Assembly (NCBI RefSeq): GCF_000770635.1
Contig: NZ_AVBF01000026.1
Span: 1 to 52,477, forward strand
From: Pontibacillus yanchengensis Y32
GTDB taxonomy: Bacteria; Bacillota; Bacilli; Bacillales; BH030062
DNA: 52,477 nt
Direction of reading: 5' to 3'
In this document: in pieces, positions 8,397-17,217 of the stretch
Position numbering within the stretch: the stretch's first letter is position 1
Layout of the letters: every line of letters starts with the position of its first letter
The notes under the pieces: generated by a model
Database searches by the model: none
What the model saw: the letters and a program-made list of their open reading frames with translations, nothing else
Told to the model about the DNA's origin: nothing
Translations under genes and position numbers: made by a program

Positions 8397-9124
8397 GTAC
8401 TTATCGCCTCGTACACCCGATCTCGTAAAACTTCACGAAGGTTGGGGTGATAGCCAAGGTAGTTACATAGGATAAAAGGCTGTGGAGAGGATAGCTTTTC
8501 TATCGCTTCTGTCATTTCTTGCATGAGAACCCCCGTGAATAGCAAATAAGGAACAACAAATACACGTTTAGCCTCTGAAGCTTTAGCTTGTTCTAGCCCT
8601 TCTGCAAAGGTAGGATGAGCCGCAGCAAGGTAGCAGGTTTCCACCTTATGTATCTTGGTCTTTTCTTTCACATAGGATTCAATCTCTCGAAAGTTTTCCT
8701 TAACCGCTTCATCACTACTACCCCTACCTACAAGTAGAATCATATCCTCTTCACTAAGCTCACTATCCTGCTCATGGATACGTTCTAGTAAAATATCAAC
8801 AATGCGCTCATGTACACCAAATGGTGCGCCATACTGAAATTGTATCGAAGGGTTAGACTGCTTTATAGGCTCAAGCTCCTCTGGAATATCGTGCTTGGCG
8901 TGATTAGCAGAAAGTAATAGTATCGGTATTACCGCAACCTTTGTCGCGCCTTTATTGATACACGTTTGTACCCCTTCTTCAATCGTAGGATGAGCTAGCT
9001 CCAAAAAGCATACCTCTTGTATTGGTTCATCAACGGTTTCCATGCACTGCTCAATGAAGGATACAGCTTGTCGTCTTCCCTCTGCCACTCGACTTCCGTG
9101 GCACACATAAAGTACAGCTTGCAT
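8393..9124 (-). CDS. sirB: Sirohydrochlorin ferrochelatase (YlnE/SirB type)
   Basis: 243-residue protein of the CbiX fold with two tandem halves. It inserts ferrous iron into sirohydrochlorin to make siroheme, the cofactor of sulfite reductase. Conserved metal-site features are CHGSRV near the N-terminus and repeated AHP motifs (LAHPTIEEG, AAHPTFAEG). ATG 9124 was chosen because GGAG stands nine bases ahead; the in-frame TTG at 9130 is only three bases from it. Sits between sumT (13-base gap) and sirC (4-base overlap). Confidence 0.9.
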   Translation of the reverse strand: MQAVLYVCHGSRVAEGRRQAVSFIEQCMETVDEPIQEVCFLELAHPTIEEGVQTCINKGATKVAVIPILLLSANHAKHDIPEELEPIKQSNPSIQFQYGAPFGVHERIVDILLERIHEQDSELSEEDMILLVGRGSSDEAVKENFREIESYVKEKTKIHKVETCYLAAAHPTFAEGLEQAKASEAKRVFVVPYLLFTGVLMQEMTEAIEKLSSPQPFILCNYLGYHPNLREVLRDRVYEAIST

Positions 9125-9137
9125 TGCCAACCTCTCC

Positions 9138-9923
9138 TTAGTTTACATTTGCCACTATCGCTTGTTCATCCTGCTCCTCTAGTAGCTTCTCATACCAGCT
9201 AATGCTATCACGGAATCTTACAACTTCTCCAACAATAATCATACTTGGATTTTTGACTTCGTCTCGTTTTGCATCTTCAGCAATGGTGGCTAAAGTTCCT
9301 GTCGTCACCTTTTGCTCGTGGGTGGTACCCCAATGAATGAGCGCTACAGGGGTTGAAAAGCTACGTCCGTACTTGGTTAGTTTTTCAACGATATAAGGAA
9401 GATTCTTTACTCCCATATAAATGGCTAACGTATCAATTCCTTTCGCCAAACTTTCCCAGCGCAGCTCTTCGTCCTCTCCTTCTTTCTGATGACCGGTAAC
9501 AAATGCAAATGTAGAGCCAAGTTCACGATGGGTTACTGGGATACCAGCGTAAGCAGGTGCTGCGATTCCAGATGTAATGCCAGGAACGACTTCAAAAGTA
9601 ACACCGTTTTTGGCTAGGGCTTCCGCTTCTTCGCCGCCACGTCCATAAACAAATGGGTCGCCTCCTTTTAATCTCGTAACCACCTTACCTTTACGAGCAT
9701 GCTTCACCAGGAAGTGATTAATCGTATCTTGTTGTAATGCATGATGATTCGGAAGCTTCCCACAATAGATTAGCTCCACATCTTCTTTGGCATGTTCCAA
9801 TAACTCTGTATTAATAAGGCGATCGTATAAAATAACATCTGCCTGCTGAATGCATTTTAGTCCCTTCACGGTAATAAGATCTGCATCCCCAGGTCCAGCA
9901 CCTACAAGATATACCTTCCCCAT
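9138..9923 (-). CDS. sumT: Uroporphyrinogen-III C-methyltransferase
   Basis: 261 residues; uses two SAM molecules to methylate uroporphyrinogen III to precorrin-2, the committed step to siroheme (YlnD in B. subtilis). Signature motifs are YLVGAGPGDADLIT at the N-terminus, GGDPFVYGRGGEE near residue 85, and PGITSGIAAPAYAGIPVTHR. AAGGGGG lies upstream of ATG 9923. The C-terminal 20 residues are acidic. The order cysC-sumT-sirB-sirC is the same as in B. subtilis. Confidence 0.95.
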   Translation of the reverse strand: MGKVYLVGAGPGDADLITVKGLKCIQQADVILYDRLINTELLEHAKEDVELIYCGKLPNHHALQQDTINHFLVKHARKGKVVTRLKGGDPFVYGRGGEEAEALAKNGVTFEVVPGITSGIAAPAYAGIPVTHRELGSTFAFVTGHQKEGEDEELRWESLAKGIDTLAIYMGVKNLPYIVEKLTKYGRSFSTPVALIHWGTTHEQKVTTGTLATIAEDAKRDEVKNPSMIIVGEVVRFRDSISWYEKLLEEQDEQAIVANVN

Positions 9924-9956
9924 CTAATGGCCCCCTTTATGATTTGCTTTTACTTA

Positions 9957-10556
9957 TTAGATATATTGCTGGTCATGTAAATATGCAATAATTTGGTCAC
10001 TGCATGCTTCCACGGAGTCGTTCTCCGCATCTACTACAATCTCAGGTGATTCCGGTGCTTCATAAGGAGAATCAATACCAGTGAAGTTTTTGATTTCCCC
10101 TTGTTTCACTTTCTTATAAAGTCCTTTTGGATCACGCTTTTCGCATTCAGCTAACGAGCATTTCACATGAATCTCGATGAATTCATCTTCTCCAACAAGC
10201 TCACGCACCGCATTTCGATCTTCTTGAAAAGGAGAGATAAAGGCTGTAATGGCAAATTGACCACTATCAATAAATAGTTTGGCTACTTCACCTATTCTTC
10301 TAATGTTTTCTTTGCGATCCTCTTCACTGAAGCCAAGATCCTTATTCAAGCCATGGCGTACATTGTCACCATCGAGGACAAAATGTTGAATAGATTCATC
10401 AAATAGCTTTAAAGAAACAGCATTAGCAATAGAGGATTTACCTGCCCCAGAAAGGCCTGTAAACCAAAGGATGGCACTTTTATGTCCATTTTTCCGATGA
10501 CGGAGATCTTTCGTGATAGTAGATGCATGCCAAGTTAAATTTCGTTGTTCGCTCAT
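9957..10556 (-). CDS. cysC: Adenylylsulfate kinase
   Basis: 199-residue kinase converting APS to PAPS with ATP. The P-loop is GLSGAGKSS near residues 34-42, and FISPFQEDR and the DGDNVRHGL segment, typical of APS kinases, follow. The start codon shares a base with the sat stop (TAATG), implying translational coupling. Soluble. Confidence 0.95.
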   Translation of the reverse strand: MSEQRNLTWHASTITKDLRHRKNGHKSAILWFTGLSGAGKSSIANAVSLKLFDESIQHFVLDGDNVRHGLNKDLGFSEEDRKENIRRIGEVAKLFIDSGQFAITAFISPFQEDRNAVRELVGEDEFIEIHVKCSLAECEKRDPKGLYKKVKQGEIKNFTGIDSPYEAPESPEIVVDAENDSVEACSDQIIAYLHDQQYI

Positions 10557-11716
10557 TACTCTTTTCCTCCTGTTTGGACCGTATCCTGTTTCATCCCTTT
10601 GATTAATGTTTCGACTACCTCTGGTCTACTGAACTCTGAAGGTAATTTTTCACCACGCTGTAGCTTCTCTCTCACTTTTGTACCGGACAGAATCATATGA
10701 TGCTCTTTATCGTGTGGGCATGTTTTGTTAGAGGCCATTCCATCACACTTTTTGCAATAGAAGCTATGTTCAAAGAACAACGTCTTAATACCTAATTCTT
10801 CTTCTGTAAAGTTTGAGAATATTTTTTGCGCGTCATAGGTTCCGTAATAATCGCCTACACCTGCATGATCTCGCCCAACTATGAAGTGGGTGCAGCCAAA
10901 GTTCTTACGCACCAATGCATGGAAGACAGCTTCTCTTGGACCTGCATAACGCATCGCTGCAGGGAAGGCACTTAAGAACACTCGATCTTTAGGATAATAG
11001 TTTTCCAGGATGACTTCATAACTTTCCATCCGAACATCAGCAGGGATATCATCAGACTTCGTTTCGCCTACCAATGGATTTAAAAATAGACCATCGACGA
11101 TTTCAAGTGCGGTCTTTTGAATGTATTCATGGGCACGATGGACAGGATTTCTTGTTTGGAATCCAACGATGTTCTCCCACCCCTGTTTCGTGAAGTAATT
11201 CCTCGTCTCGACAGGGTCTTTATAATATTGCGTAAAACGCCCCTTCGGTGTTCGTTTGATTAACGTAATCGGACCACCAACATAATAATCAGGACGGTCA
11301 TACACCTTTTTCACACCAGGGTGGGCAGCGTCTGTTGTTTGATACACATATTGTGCTTCTTTCGACTTATCCGGTGAAAAGATAGAATTCACGGTCAGCA
11401 CACCATAGACATCCCCTTGATAGACAAGACGGATTTCATCTCCAGTGCTCAACGTATTTGCCTTCTCTTCTGTAACCGGAAGTGTAATCGGGATACTCCA
11501 AGGAAGCCCATTCTCTAACTTCATATTCTCCACCACAGATTGATAGTCTGCTTCTTCTAGAAAGCCAGTTAATGGGCTATACCCACCAATACCAATAAGC
11601 TCCAAATCACTTAATGCAATCGCATCAAGTTCAACCTCTGTTTGGATATGGGAATAAGAAAAGTCTGCATCCCATCGATTAATTAATGTTCCTCCATGCG
11701 GTACGCTCTTTGTCAT
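10556..11716 (-). CDS. sat: Sulfate adenylyltransferase (ATP sulfurylase)
   Basis: 386-residue enzyme making APS and pyrophosphate from sulfate and ATP. Active-site motifs [11 protein letters not shown] and GRDHAGVG are intact. A C-terminal cysteine cluster ([16 protein letters not shown]) is present, as in many bacterial Sat proteins. The length matches the family. It lies 21 bases after cysP and overlaps cysC by one base. Confidence 0.95.
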   Translation of the reverse strand: MTKSVPHGGTLINRWDADFSYSHIQTEVELDAIALSDLELIGIGGYSPLTGFLEEADYQSVVENMKLENGLPWSIPITLPVTEEKANTLSTGDEIRLVYQGDVYGVLTVNSIFSPDKSKEAQYVYQTTDAAHPGVKKVYDRPDYYVGGPITLIKRTPKGRFTQYYKDPVETRNYFTKQGWENIVGFQTRNPVHRAHEYIQKTALEIVDGLFLNPLVGETKSDDIPADVRMESYEVILENYYPKDRVFLSAFPAAMRYAGPREAVFHALVRKNFGCTHFIVGRDHAGVGDYYGTYDAQKIFSNFTEEELGIKTLFFEHSFYCKKCDGMASNKTCPHDKEHHMILSGTKVREKLQRGEKLPSEFSRPEVVETLIKGMKQDTVQTGGKE

Positions 11717-11737
11717 TTGTAACCCTCCAATAATTAG

Positions 11738-12811
11738 TTAGATGCCACTACCTTGTTCATTAATCATTGCTTTTTCTTCTCGTACTGTTTTAATGAGGTA
11801 CAGCGACCCTACTGTGGCCAAGAACATGCTTCCAATGGCTACAAGGGAATACATATCACTTTCTAAAAACAATTTTACTAATCCGTAAGAAAAGACTAAG
11901 GAGAATACAGGGGACACAGCCCACACCATTAACATTCTCTTGATAATACGTTTCTTGAAAAGGATCTGACCACTCTTTCCTGCTCCTACTCCCATAATGG
12001 CGGATGTCGTAATTTGTGTTAGCGGAACAGGAATTCCTAAAATAGATGCCGCTATAACAAGTCCAGCACCAATACTTGTGATGGAACATCCTTCTATCAA
12101 GGAAAAACGTGTGATTCGTTTGCCGTTTGTTTCCAGTACCTTTCCCCCAAACAACAACACACCAAGTGCTACAAAAACACCACCAATAACAGTACCTGTA
12201 TTCATGGAAAGCACCCCTGCACCAATGAGTGGGCCTACCGCGTTTCCGACGTTATTCATCCCCGCTGCCACGGCTTCCAGAAAACCTGCCCCAATCAGGA
12301 GGTACGTGAATCGTTTTTGCCAATTGGGCTGATGAATGGCAGAAGAATGGTTCTCCAGAAGCTTTATACCTTTTGCAGCAAAAAGAGCTAACAAGAAAGC
12401 ACAGATTGGGACCAAAATCCAAATCAATAACAGGAAGAGCAGTTTTTCAACGAATAGAATTTGACTGGCAATACCGACTCCAATGACAGCTCCGACTGTT
12501 ACTTCACTAGTCGATAATGGTATGCCTAGCATATTGGCGATAAATAGGGACATGGTGGCTGAAAAAAGAATAATCAAAACAACTTTCAAATTGATAATGG
12601 AAGAAGGAATAACGCCACTTCCGATTGTTTCTGCAACTTCCTGACCACCAAAAGAAGCTCCCAATAATACACCGACACTACAAAGAATTAGCGCCATTCT
12701 TTTTTTCTCAATGGCACCAGAACCAAATGTGGTCCCCATTGCTGCTGCTGCGCCGCTTGCCCCTATGTTCATTGCAAAAAACAGTGCTACCGCAATCGCC
12801 AATACTGTCAT
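11738..12811 (-). CDS. cysP: Sulfate permease of the PiT family
   Basis: 357 residues and about 10-11 hydrophobic segments. It resembles B. subtilis CysP, a sulfate transporter related to inorganic phosphate transporters. Internal duplication is visible: FFAMNIGASGAAAAMG and the later AAGMNNVGNAVGPL each carry the GANN-like motif. AAGGAGA precedes ATG 12811. Position between cysH and sat supports sulfate rather than phosphate as substrate. Confidence 0.92.
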   Translation of the reverse strand: MTVLAIAVALFFAMNIGASGAAAAMGTTFGSGAIEKKRMALILCSVGVLLGASFGGQEVAETIGSGVIPSSIINLKVVLIILFSATMSLFIANMLGIPLSTSEVTVGAVIGVGIASQILFVEKLLFLLLIWILVPICAFLLALFAAKGIKLLENHSSAIHQPNWQKRFTYLLIGAGFLEAVAAGMNNVGNAVGPLIGAGVLSMNTGTVIGGVFVALGVLLFGGKVLETNGKRITRFSLIEGCSITSIGAGLVIAASILGIPVPLTQITTSAIMGVGAGKSGQILFKKRIIKRMLMVWAVSPVFSLVFSYGLVKLFLESDMYSLVAIGSMFLATVGSLYLIKTVREEKAMINEQGSGI

Positions 12812-12834
12812 GGATAATCTCCTTATCTATTACT

Positions 12835-13554
12835 CTAAGAATCGGAATGAAGACCACATTCCGTTTTGTCTGTATTTGCCCACCTCCCAGCTCGTGAGTC
12901 ACCAGAATCGGTTACTTTAGCCGTACATACAGAACAGCCTATACTTGGATATCCTTGCTCATGAAGTGGATTATATGGCAGATCCTCTTTGCGCACATAA
13001 TTCCAGATATCCTGCCACGTCCAATGAATTAACGGACAAACTTTAACGGCTTTAAATTTGTCATCTTTATTTAGAAAATCCGTAGATGCTCTAGAAGGAG
13101 ACTGCTCTCTCCGCAAACCAGAAATCCATGCTTCCTCTTGAGATAACTCCTTCTCCAATGGGATGATTTTCCTTATGTTACAGCACTTATTCGGATTTCT
13201 TTCCCACAAAGCATCTCCATGTTCTTCTGCCTGTTCATCAAGTGTAAGGTGAGGTTTCACCATTTTGATTTGTAGTTCAGGATAACGCTCTTTCACTCGA
13301 TCAATCAGTTCATATGTCTCTTTGAAGTGGATTTCTGTATCTAAGAAAATGATTCTTGCAGTCGGCTTCACTCTGGCAATCAAATCAATCATGACCATTC
13401 CTTCTACACCAAAGCTACAAGCATATACGATATCATCACCGTAATGATGATAAGACCATTCCAACACCTCTTGCGCTCCCTTTGTGGGAGTCATAATATC
13501 GAAAACAGGCTTCTCACTACTCTCCCAATTTTCATGCGTAACTGTTGTTGTCAT
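12835..13554 (-). CDS. cysH: Assimilatory (P)APS reductase
   Basis: 239 residues; reduces activated sulfate (APS and/or PAPS) to sulfite using thioredoxin. The protein has the four-cysteine set that binds a 4Fe-4S cluster: Cys124-Cys125 in NKCCNIRK and Cys207/Cys210 in GCSVC. The catalytic cysteine is Cys233 in TECGLH near the C-terminus. CSFGVEG is the nucleotide loop. The presence of the cluster cysteines suggests APS can be used, which would make the PAPS route through cysC optional. AAGGAGG precedes ATG 13554. First gene of the operon, behind the riboswitch. Confidence 0.95.
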   Translation of the reverse strand: MTTTVTHENWESSEKPVFDIMTPTKGAQEVLEWSYHHYGDDIVYACSFGVEGMVMIDLIARVKPTARIIFLDTEIHFKETYELIDRVKERYPELQIKMVKPHLTLDEQAEEHGDALWERNPNKCCNIRKIIPLEKELSQEEAWISGLRREQSPSRASTDFLNKDDKFKAVKVCPLIHWTWQDIWNYVRKEDLPYNPLHEQGYPSIGCSVCTAKVTDSGDSRAGRWANTDKTECGLHSDS

Positions 13555-13599
13555 TCCATCAACCTCCTTCGATTGATCATGATAAAAATAATCCTCTAC

Positions 13600-13757
13600 A
13601 CAAATAAATCTGCCTCCCCATTTTGGAAAGGCAGATTAACATTCAACGTTGCCTTATCTTCCAAAATGATGGTCATTTTGCTGGAATTAGCACCTTGCTT
13701 CCACAAGCAGGTTGCCGGACATCTGCGGGCCAGTTCCCTCCGTCACTCCTGATAAGA
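13600..13757 (-). promoter_or_regulatory. SAM-I (S-box) riboswitch with terminator, leader of cysH operon
   Basis: The minus strand from 13757 reads CTTATCAGGAGTGACGGAGG, then GGCCCGCAGATGTCCGGCAA, GGTGCTAATTCC and finally GATAAGG, the conserved S-box blocks with P1 formed by CTTATC/GATAAG (to 13653). An expression-platform terminator follows: AATCTGCCT/AGGCAGATT (13607-13637) and a U-rich tail. When SAM is abundant, transcription should stop here. The cysH operon of B. subtilis has the same control. Confidence 0.95.
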
Positions 13758-14036
13758 GGTATGTTCTACATGGTAAAAATAAAAGGCTCACCTATATCCC
13801 TAGTTTATTTATCGGGATTGTAGGTTTTACGGGTAAAAAAAATCGCCTTTTCATCTTTAGTATTCTTTCAACTATATGATAAAAGCAATAGGTTCTATAC
13901 GTGTTTAATTATAATTTTTTGAATACTCGTAACTTTAAAGCATTTCATAAGAGATGTCAATATAGTACATGTAAAAAATGAAGAAATGTGCAAACGCCTC
14001 GCTAATTCCAAGTACCAATTTGTAATGATGATCTAT

Positions 14037-14081
14037 AAAAAAAGCAGTTACTAGGTAAAAATGCCTAGTAACTGCTTTTTT
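14037..14081. terminator. Strong terminator, originally that of the AEC transporter gene
   Basis: 12-bp perfect stem GCAGTTACTAGG/CCTAGTAACTGC with an 8-base loop, A run on the left and T run on the right, so it can work in both directions. No gene now ends next to it. Removing the inserted element 14087-14764 and one copy of its 8-bp duplication puts it directly behind the stop codon of the AEC gene (minus strand). Confidence 0.85.
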
Positions 14082-14204
14082 ATATTGGCTGTGTTACAGT
14101 TTATTGTTGATATAAGAATGAAACAGTTTTATGTTCTTCCATATAAGCACCATAATCTTAAATAATAACTTATGAAGCTGGACCCGTTACTTTTATGAGG
14201 AAGG

Positions 14205-14327
14205 GGCTGCGGTGAAATGGTTCGCTTTCCGCGGAGGAACATGCAAGCCTCCTCGTTCGGCTACGCCTCTCTGTGGGGTCTCGCATTGCCCCTTCTTCCG
14301 CAGGAGTCTCACCATTTCCCTCCGCCC
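14205..14327. repeat. GC-rich palindromic repeat, copy B (inverted)
   Basis: Core blocks CGCTTTCCGCGG, GCCTCCTCGTTCGGCT, ACGCCTCTCTG and CCGCAGGAGTCTC are the reverse complement of those in copy C. Imperfect outer arms lie around 14205-14221 and 14311-14327. It lies in the MITE. Confidence 0.8.
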
Positions 14328-14531
14328 ATCGGTATGAGTGATAACGGATCCAACGTAGTTAGTGCTAGGTTGAGTATAATGATGTTAACAGATTGTCCTA
14401 AACTCCTTGATATCAAATGGGTTTTAGCATGTCTTACCACCCTGAATATATGCGTTAATAGTGTTGAAGCTTTCCCCTTAATCCAATTAAAAGGCAAATA
14501 CCTTCCTAGATAAGTACTACAATACATAGCG

Positions 14532-14661
14532 TTGAATCGTTGGGAATTTGCGAGACTCCTGCGAAAAAACGATCGTGTGAAGACCCCGCAGAGAGGCGAA
14601 TGCCGAACGAGGAGGCTTCACCGATTGTCCGCGGAAAGCGAGTGAATTCCCAACGATTCAA
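14532..14661. repeat. GC-rich palindromic repeat, copy C
   Basis: Perfect outer arms TTGAATCGTTGGGAATT and its complement enclose GAGACTCCTGCG, GACCCCGCAGAGAGGCG, GCCGAACGAGGAGGCTT and CCGCGGAAAGCGAG. Outer arms differ from those of copies A and B although the core is shared. Confidence 0.85.
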
Positions 14662-14765
14662 CCACTAAGCACCAAAAGCCCTTATTCCATATTATGCTTC
14701 TTATCTTGAATAAAACTATTTAGATTAGTTGAATCCAAAATCAACACCAAACTTTAACAGAGCCT

Positions 14766-15677
14766 TTATATTAGTAAGGTCCCAACTCCCCAAAGAAGAA
14801 AGAAACTTACGATAATGGTAATGTTAGAGACAGTACCAACAAATTTACGATCATAATCAAATTCAACTGCATAAGGCAATACAGAAGCTGACATAGGAAG
14901 AATTAGTGCGATGAGAACTGTATATTTGAACATACTCTCAAATGGCAAAAACATAAACAACAAAATACCGATTCCTAGTCCAACTACGTATCTTAGTGAT
15001 AGCAGTTTAATAATCTGCCTACTAGATCCTTTCGCAAAAGAGAAGTTCAAATAGATTCCAAGAAGCAATAAAGATAACGGCATATTAGCAACAGATATTG
15101 TTTCTGAAACTTGGAGGATAACAGAAGGAATAGTAACCCCTGTAAAATTCAACGTACACACTGTCACGTATGTAATTAGTGGAACAGATTTAGTTACTTT
15201 CCCTACTACATGCTTCAAATCTTTACGCTCACCTGCATCAGAATAAATGCTACCAATCACATAAATAACACCAAATACAATCAGCGCATTTCCAAAATCA
15301 AACATTCCAAAGTACTTTAATCCTTCTTTCCCCCAAATGGCCTCAACGAGCGGAAAGGCAAACAGTCCTATATTAAAACCAGGTGCCATCATCGATAGCA
15401 TGCCTTTTGTCCGCTTTTCTTCGTTTTTAAAAAGAAATAAACCCAACGCCGCTTGAATTAATCCATAAACAATTGCTATTACAATTAATAGGATTAAGGA
15501 GGAATCGATTTCAATATCATGAAAGGTGACGATTAATAACGATGGCAGCGTCAGATTAAAGATAATCCTGGCTAAACCTTCCCCATCTTGCTCTTTAATT
15601 AAATTGGTTCGTTTTAAGATGTATCCAAGTGCGATGATTAAAACGGAATATAAAAACTGACTATTAAAGCTGTCCAT
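14766..15677 (-). CDS. AEC-family (auxin efflux carrier-like) transporter
   Basis: 303 residues with about 10 hydrophobic segments spread over the full length, as in bacterial AEC permeases that move malate, malonate or other small organic anions. The AGGGGAC site is six bases before ATG 15677. The stop codon lies inside the 8-bp duplicated target of the MITE, so the protein end is unchanged but the gene has lost its nearby terminator. Upstream, the divergent YppC-like gene begins about 250 bases away. Substrate not predictable. Confidence 0.85.
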   Translation of the reverse strand: MDSFNSQFLYSVLIIALGYILKRTNLIKEQDGEGLARIIFNLTLPSLLIVTFHDIEIDSSLILLIVIAIVYGLIQAALGLFLFKNEEKRTKGMLSMMAPGFNIGLFAFPLVEAIWGKEGLKYFGMFDFGNALIVFGVIYVIGSIYSDAGERKDLKHVVGKVTKSVPLITYVTVCTLNFTGVTIPSVILQVSETISVANMPLSLLLLGIYLNFSFAKGSSRQIIKLLSLRYVVGLGIGILLFMFLPFESMFKYTVLIALILPMSASVLPYAVEFDYDRKFVGTVSNITIIVSFFLLWGVGTLLI

Positions 15678-15929
15678 GTAAACGTCCCCTAACTGTATAT
15701 AAACTTCTCTTACCTATGAAATTTCCTATGCATTACCATATCATATTTTTGTAATTTCAGGGTTGTTTACTAGGATGAATGTACAACAAATGACAACGCG
15801 CCCTTTTATATAGGGGAGTGATTCAGTATTTTGTGACAGAAAAGTTTTTTCAGGAAAAGAGGCATAATGTGGATGACTTATTAGGTTAAGTTTCACACTT
15901 CATCTTGAAAGCAAAAAAGAACTACCTTC

Positions 15930-17162
15930 ATGTTTTATCCTCGGACATCATACAATCTACAAACAATGCCTCTTTACCGCAGGAGGGAAGTGAGCGCCAT
16001 TTCGTTCAAACAAAAAAAGCAACACTACCAAATGATTCAGGAGATGAAGGAAGAAATGAAGGGGAAGAATGTAAAAGAAAACGTCATCCCTACCCCTCCA
16101 TCATCTCTATCAACGGAAGAGCAAGCGATTATCAATCGTATTACACATAAAACCCATCAATACAATAAAGACAATGTAACTCGGACAGAAGCATATCTGA
16201 ATTTTTATCAAGAGTATCCAGAGATTGAATGGGCTTTGTTAGCTCATTTAGTATCTAGAAATTCGGGTTGGAATATGACTGACTTAAAGGGTGAATGCCT
16301 ACCTCACTTACTATCCGAACAGGAACAAATCGACTTTTTTATGTTCCTAGAGAGAGGTAATTGGTTAATTTTTCAAGATGCCTACCCTCAATTACTGCTG
16401 TATGAAGAAAGTCAAAAGCAACAAAAACCATTATTTCATCTTTTGCCAGTTATGAACATTTCGTCCTTCATGGAAACAAATTGGCATTACTATTGGAACC
16501 ATCAATCCAAAACGTTACTAACCTACGCTTTAATTACAAATGAGCAACATTATATAGAACATAGATTGGTAGACTCTCAACAAGCTCAGAAAAACGTGCT
16601 AGGGACGATTGAATTTAAGCTTCAAGAGCTATTAAGTTTAAATCATATTCTATTTCCATATCAAAAAGGTACTGAAATCATGTTAATGGGAGAAACCGTC
16701 CATCATTTCGCTTCCATCCATAAACGAATTGAGCTGGGCAAACGGTTGTACCACCTTTTATTCAAAGACAAAAGAAGACTAAAACAGGTATTATCCTGGA
16801 CCTCCCAACATCCTCATACTGGATCTCGTATGGATTATTGGCCGCACTTGTTTCATCATACTAGAGATACTTCCGCTTACCCGTTACGTTTAAAAACCTA
16901 CCAGTGCAAGTTGAAGCCAGGAGCTCCATTATTGTATAGCCCAAGATTACAGAACGTCTGGCAGGAAGTCAGCCATCAAGATGCTAGTATCGGTGACTGG
17001 TTCGATGATTGGGATCGAATAAATTTCTTAGCCAAACCAAAAACCTTAACGTCTGGAAAGATCAAATCCACATACTGCGAAACCATTACAAAACTCGAAC
17101 TTGCAGCCCTTATGAAGAAGACTTTTTTAAGGGTAGGAGAAGATAAAAAATCGGCAAACTAA
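15930..17162 (+). CDS. YppC-like protein (DUF2515)
   Basis: Up to 410 residues. The segment NRITHKTHQYNKDNVTRTEA and the following EIEWALLAHLVSRNSGWNMT are characteristic of the DUF2515 family found in Bacillus and named after YppC. No signal peptide or clear membrane segment; His, Trp and aromatic residues are frequent. The start is uncertain: ATG 15930 and ATG 15966 have no ribosome site, while AGGAGG at 15981-15986 would serve GTG 15990 (three bases away, too close) or a non-standard start near 15999. Function unknown. Its stop codon lies inside the terminator stem. Confidence 0.75.
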   Translation: MFYPRTSYNLQTMPLYRRREVSAISFKQKKQHYQMIQEMKEEMKGKNVKENVIPTPPSSLSTEEQAIINRITHKTHQYNKDNVTRTEAYLNFYQEYPEIEWALLAHLVSRNSGWNMTDLKGECLPHLLSEQEQIDFFMFLERGNWLIFQDAYPQLLLYEESQKQQKPLFHLLPVMNISSFMETNWHYYWNHQSKTLLTYALITNEQHYIEHRLVDSQQAQKNVLGTIEFKLQELLSLNHILFPYQKGTEIMLMGETVHHFASIHKRIELGKRLYHLLFKDKRRLKQVLSWTSQHPHTGSRMDYWPHLFHHTRDTSAYPLRLKTYQCKLKPGAPLLYSPRLQNVWQEVSHQDASIGDWFDDWDRINFLAKPKTLTSGKIKSTYCETITKLELAALMKKTFLRVGEDKKSAN

Positions 17163-17182
17163 AATAGTTTGCCGATTTTTTC
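17146..17182. terminator. Bidirectional terminator after the YppC-like gene
   Basis: Stem TCGGCAAACT/AGTTTGCCGA (17151-17160, 17165-17174) with an A run to its left and a T run to its right. It overlaps the stop codon of the YppC-like gene and may also end the AbrB-CHAD transcript. Confidence 0.9.
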
Positions 17183-17195
17183 TGCATTACGAAAA

Positions 17196-17211
17196 TGTTT
17201 CACGTGAAACA
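17196..17211. other. parS centromere site (ParB/Spo0J binding)
   Basis: TGTTTCACGTGAAACA, a perfect 16-bp palindrome identical to the parS consensus of Bacillus chromosomes. It sits in the 55-bp gap between two convergent genes, seven bases from the stop of the AbrB-CHAD gene. Known parS sites load ParB and then SMC, and most lie on the origin side of the chromosome; this suggests the location of the window. Confidence 0.93.
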
Positions 17212-17217
17212 ATATCC

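Larger units (their letters stand above)
14087..14764. mobile_element. ISL3-like MITE, complete, with 8-bp target duplication
   Basis: 678 bp bounded by imperfect terminal inverted repeats of about 25 bases (left GGCTGTGTTACAGTTTATTG, right on the other strand GGCTCTGTTAAAGTTTGGTG; 21 of 25 positions agree). An exact direct repeat TTTATATT flanks it (14079-14086 and 14765-14772). No transposase frame is present. Two GC-rich palindromes in opposite orientation lie inside. GGCT ends plus an 8-bp AT-rich duplication are known traits of the ISL3 family; the assignment is inference. Related ends occur at 289-363 and 52430-52477. Confidence 0.85.

Noticed and set aside
13830-14086. Small RNA gene ending at the lone terminator 14037-14081
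   Set aside because: Removal of the MITE shows that the hairpin is the displaced terminator of the AEC gene, and no convincing promoter was found.
14217-14527. Frames of 98 and 72 codons inside the MITE, possible transposase remnant
   Set aside because: The translations come from the palindromes and show no transposase motif.
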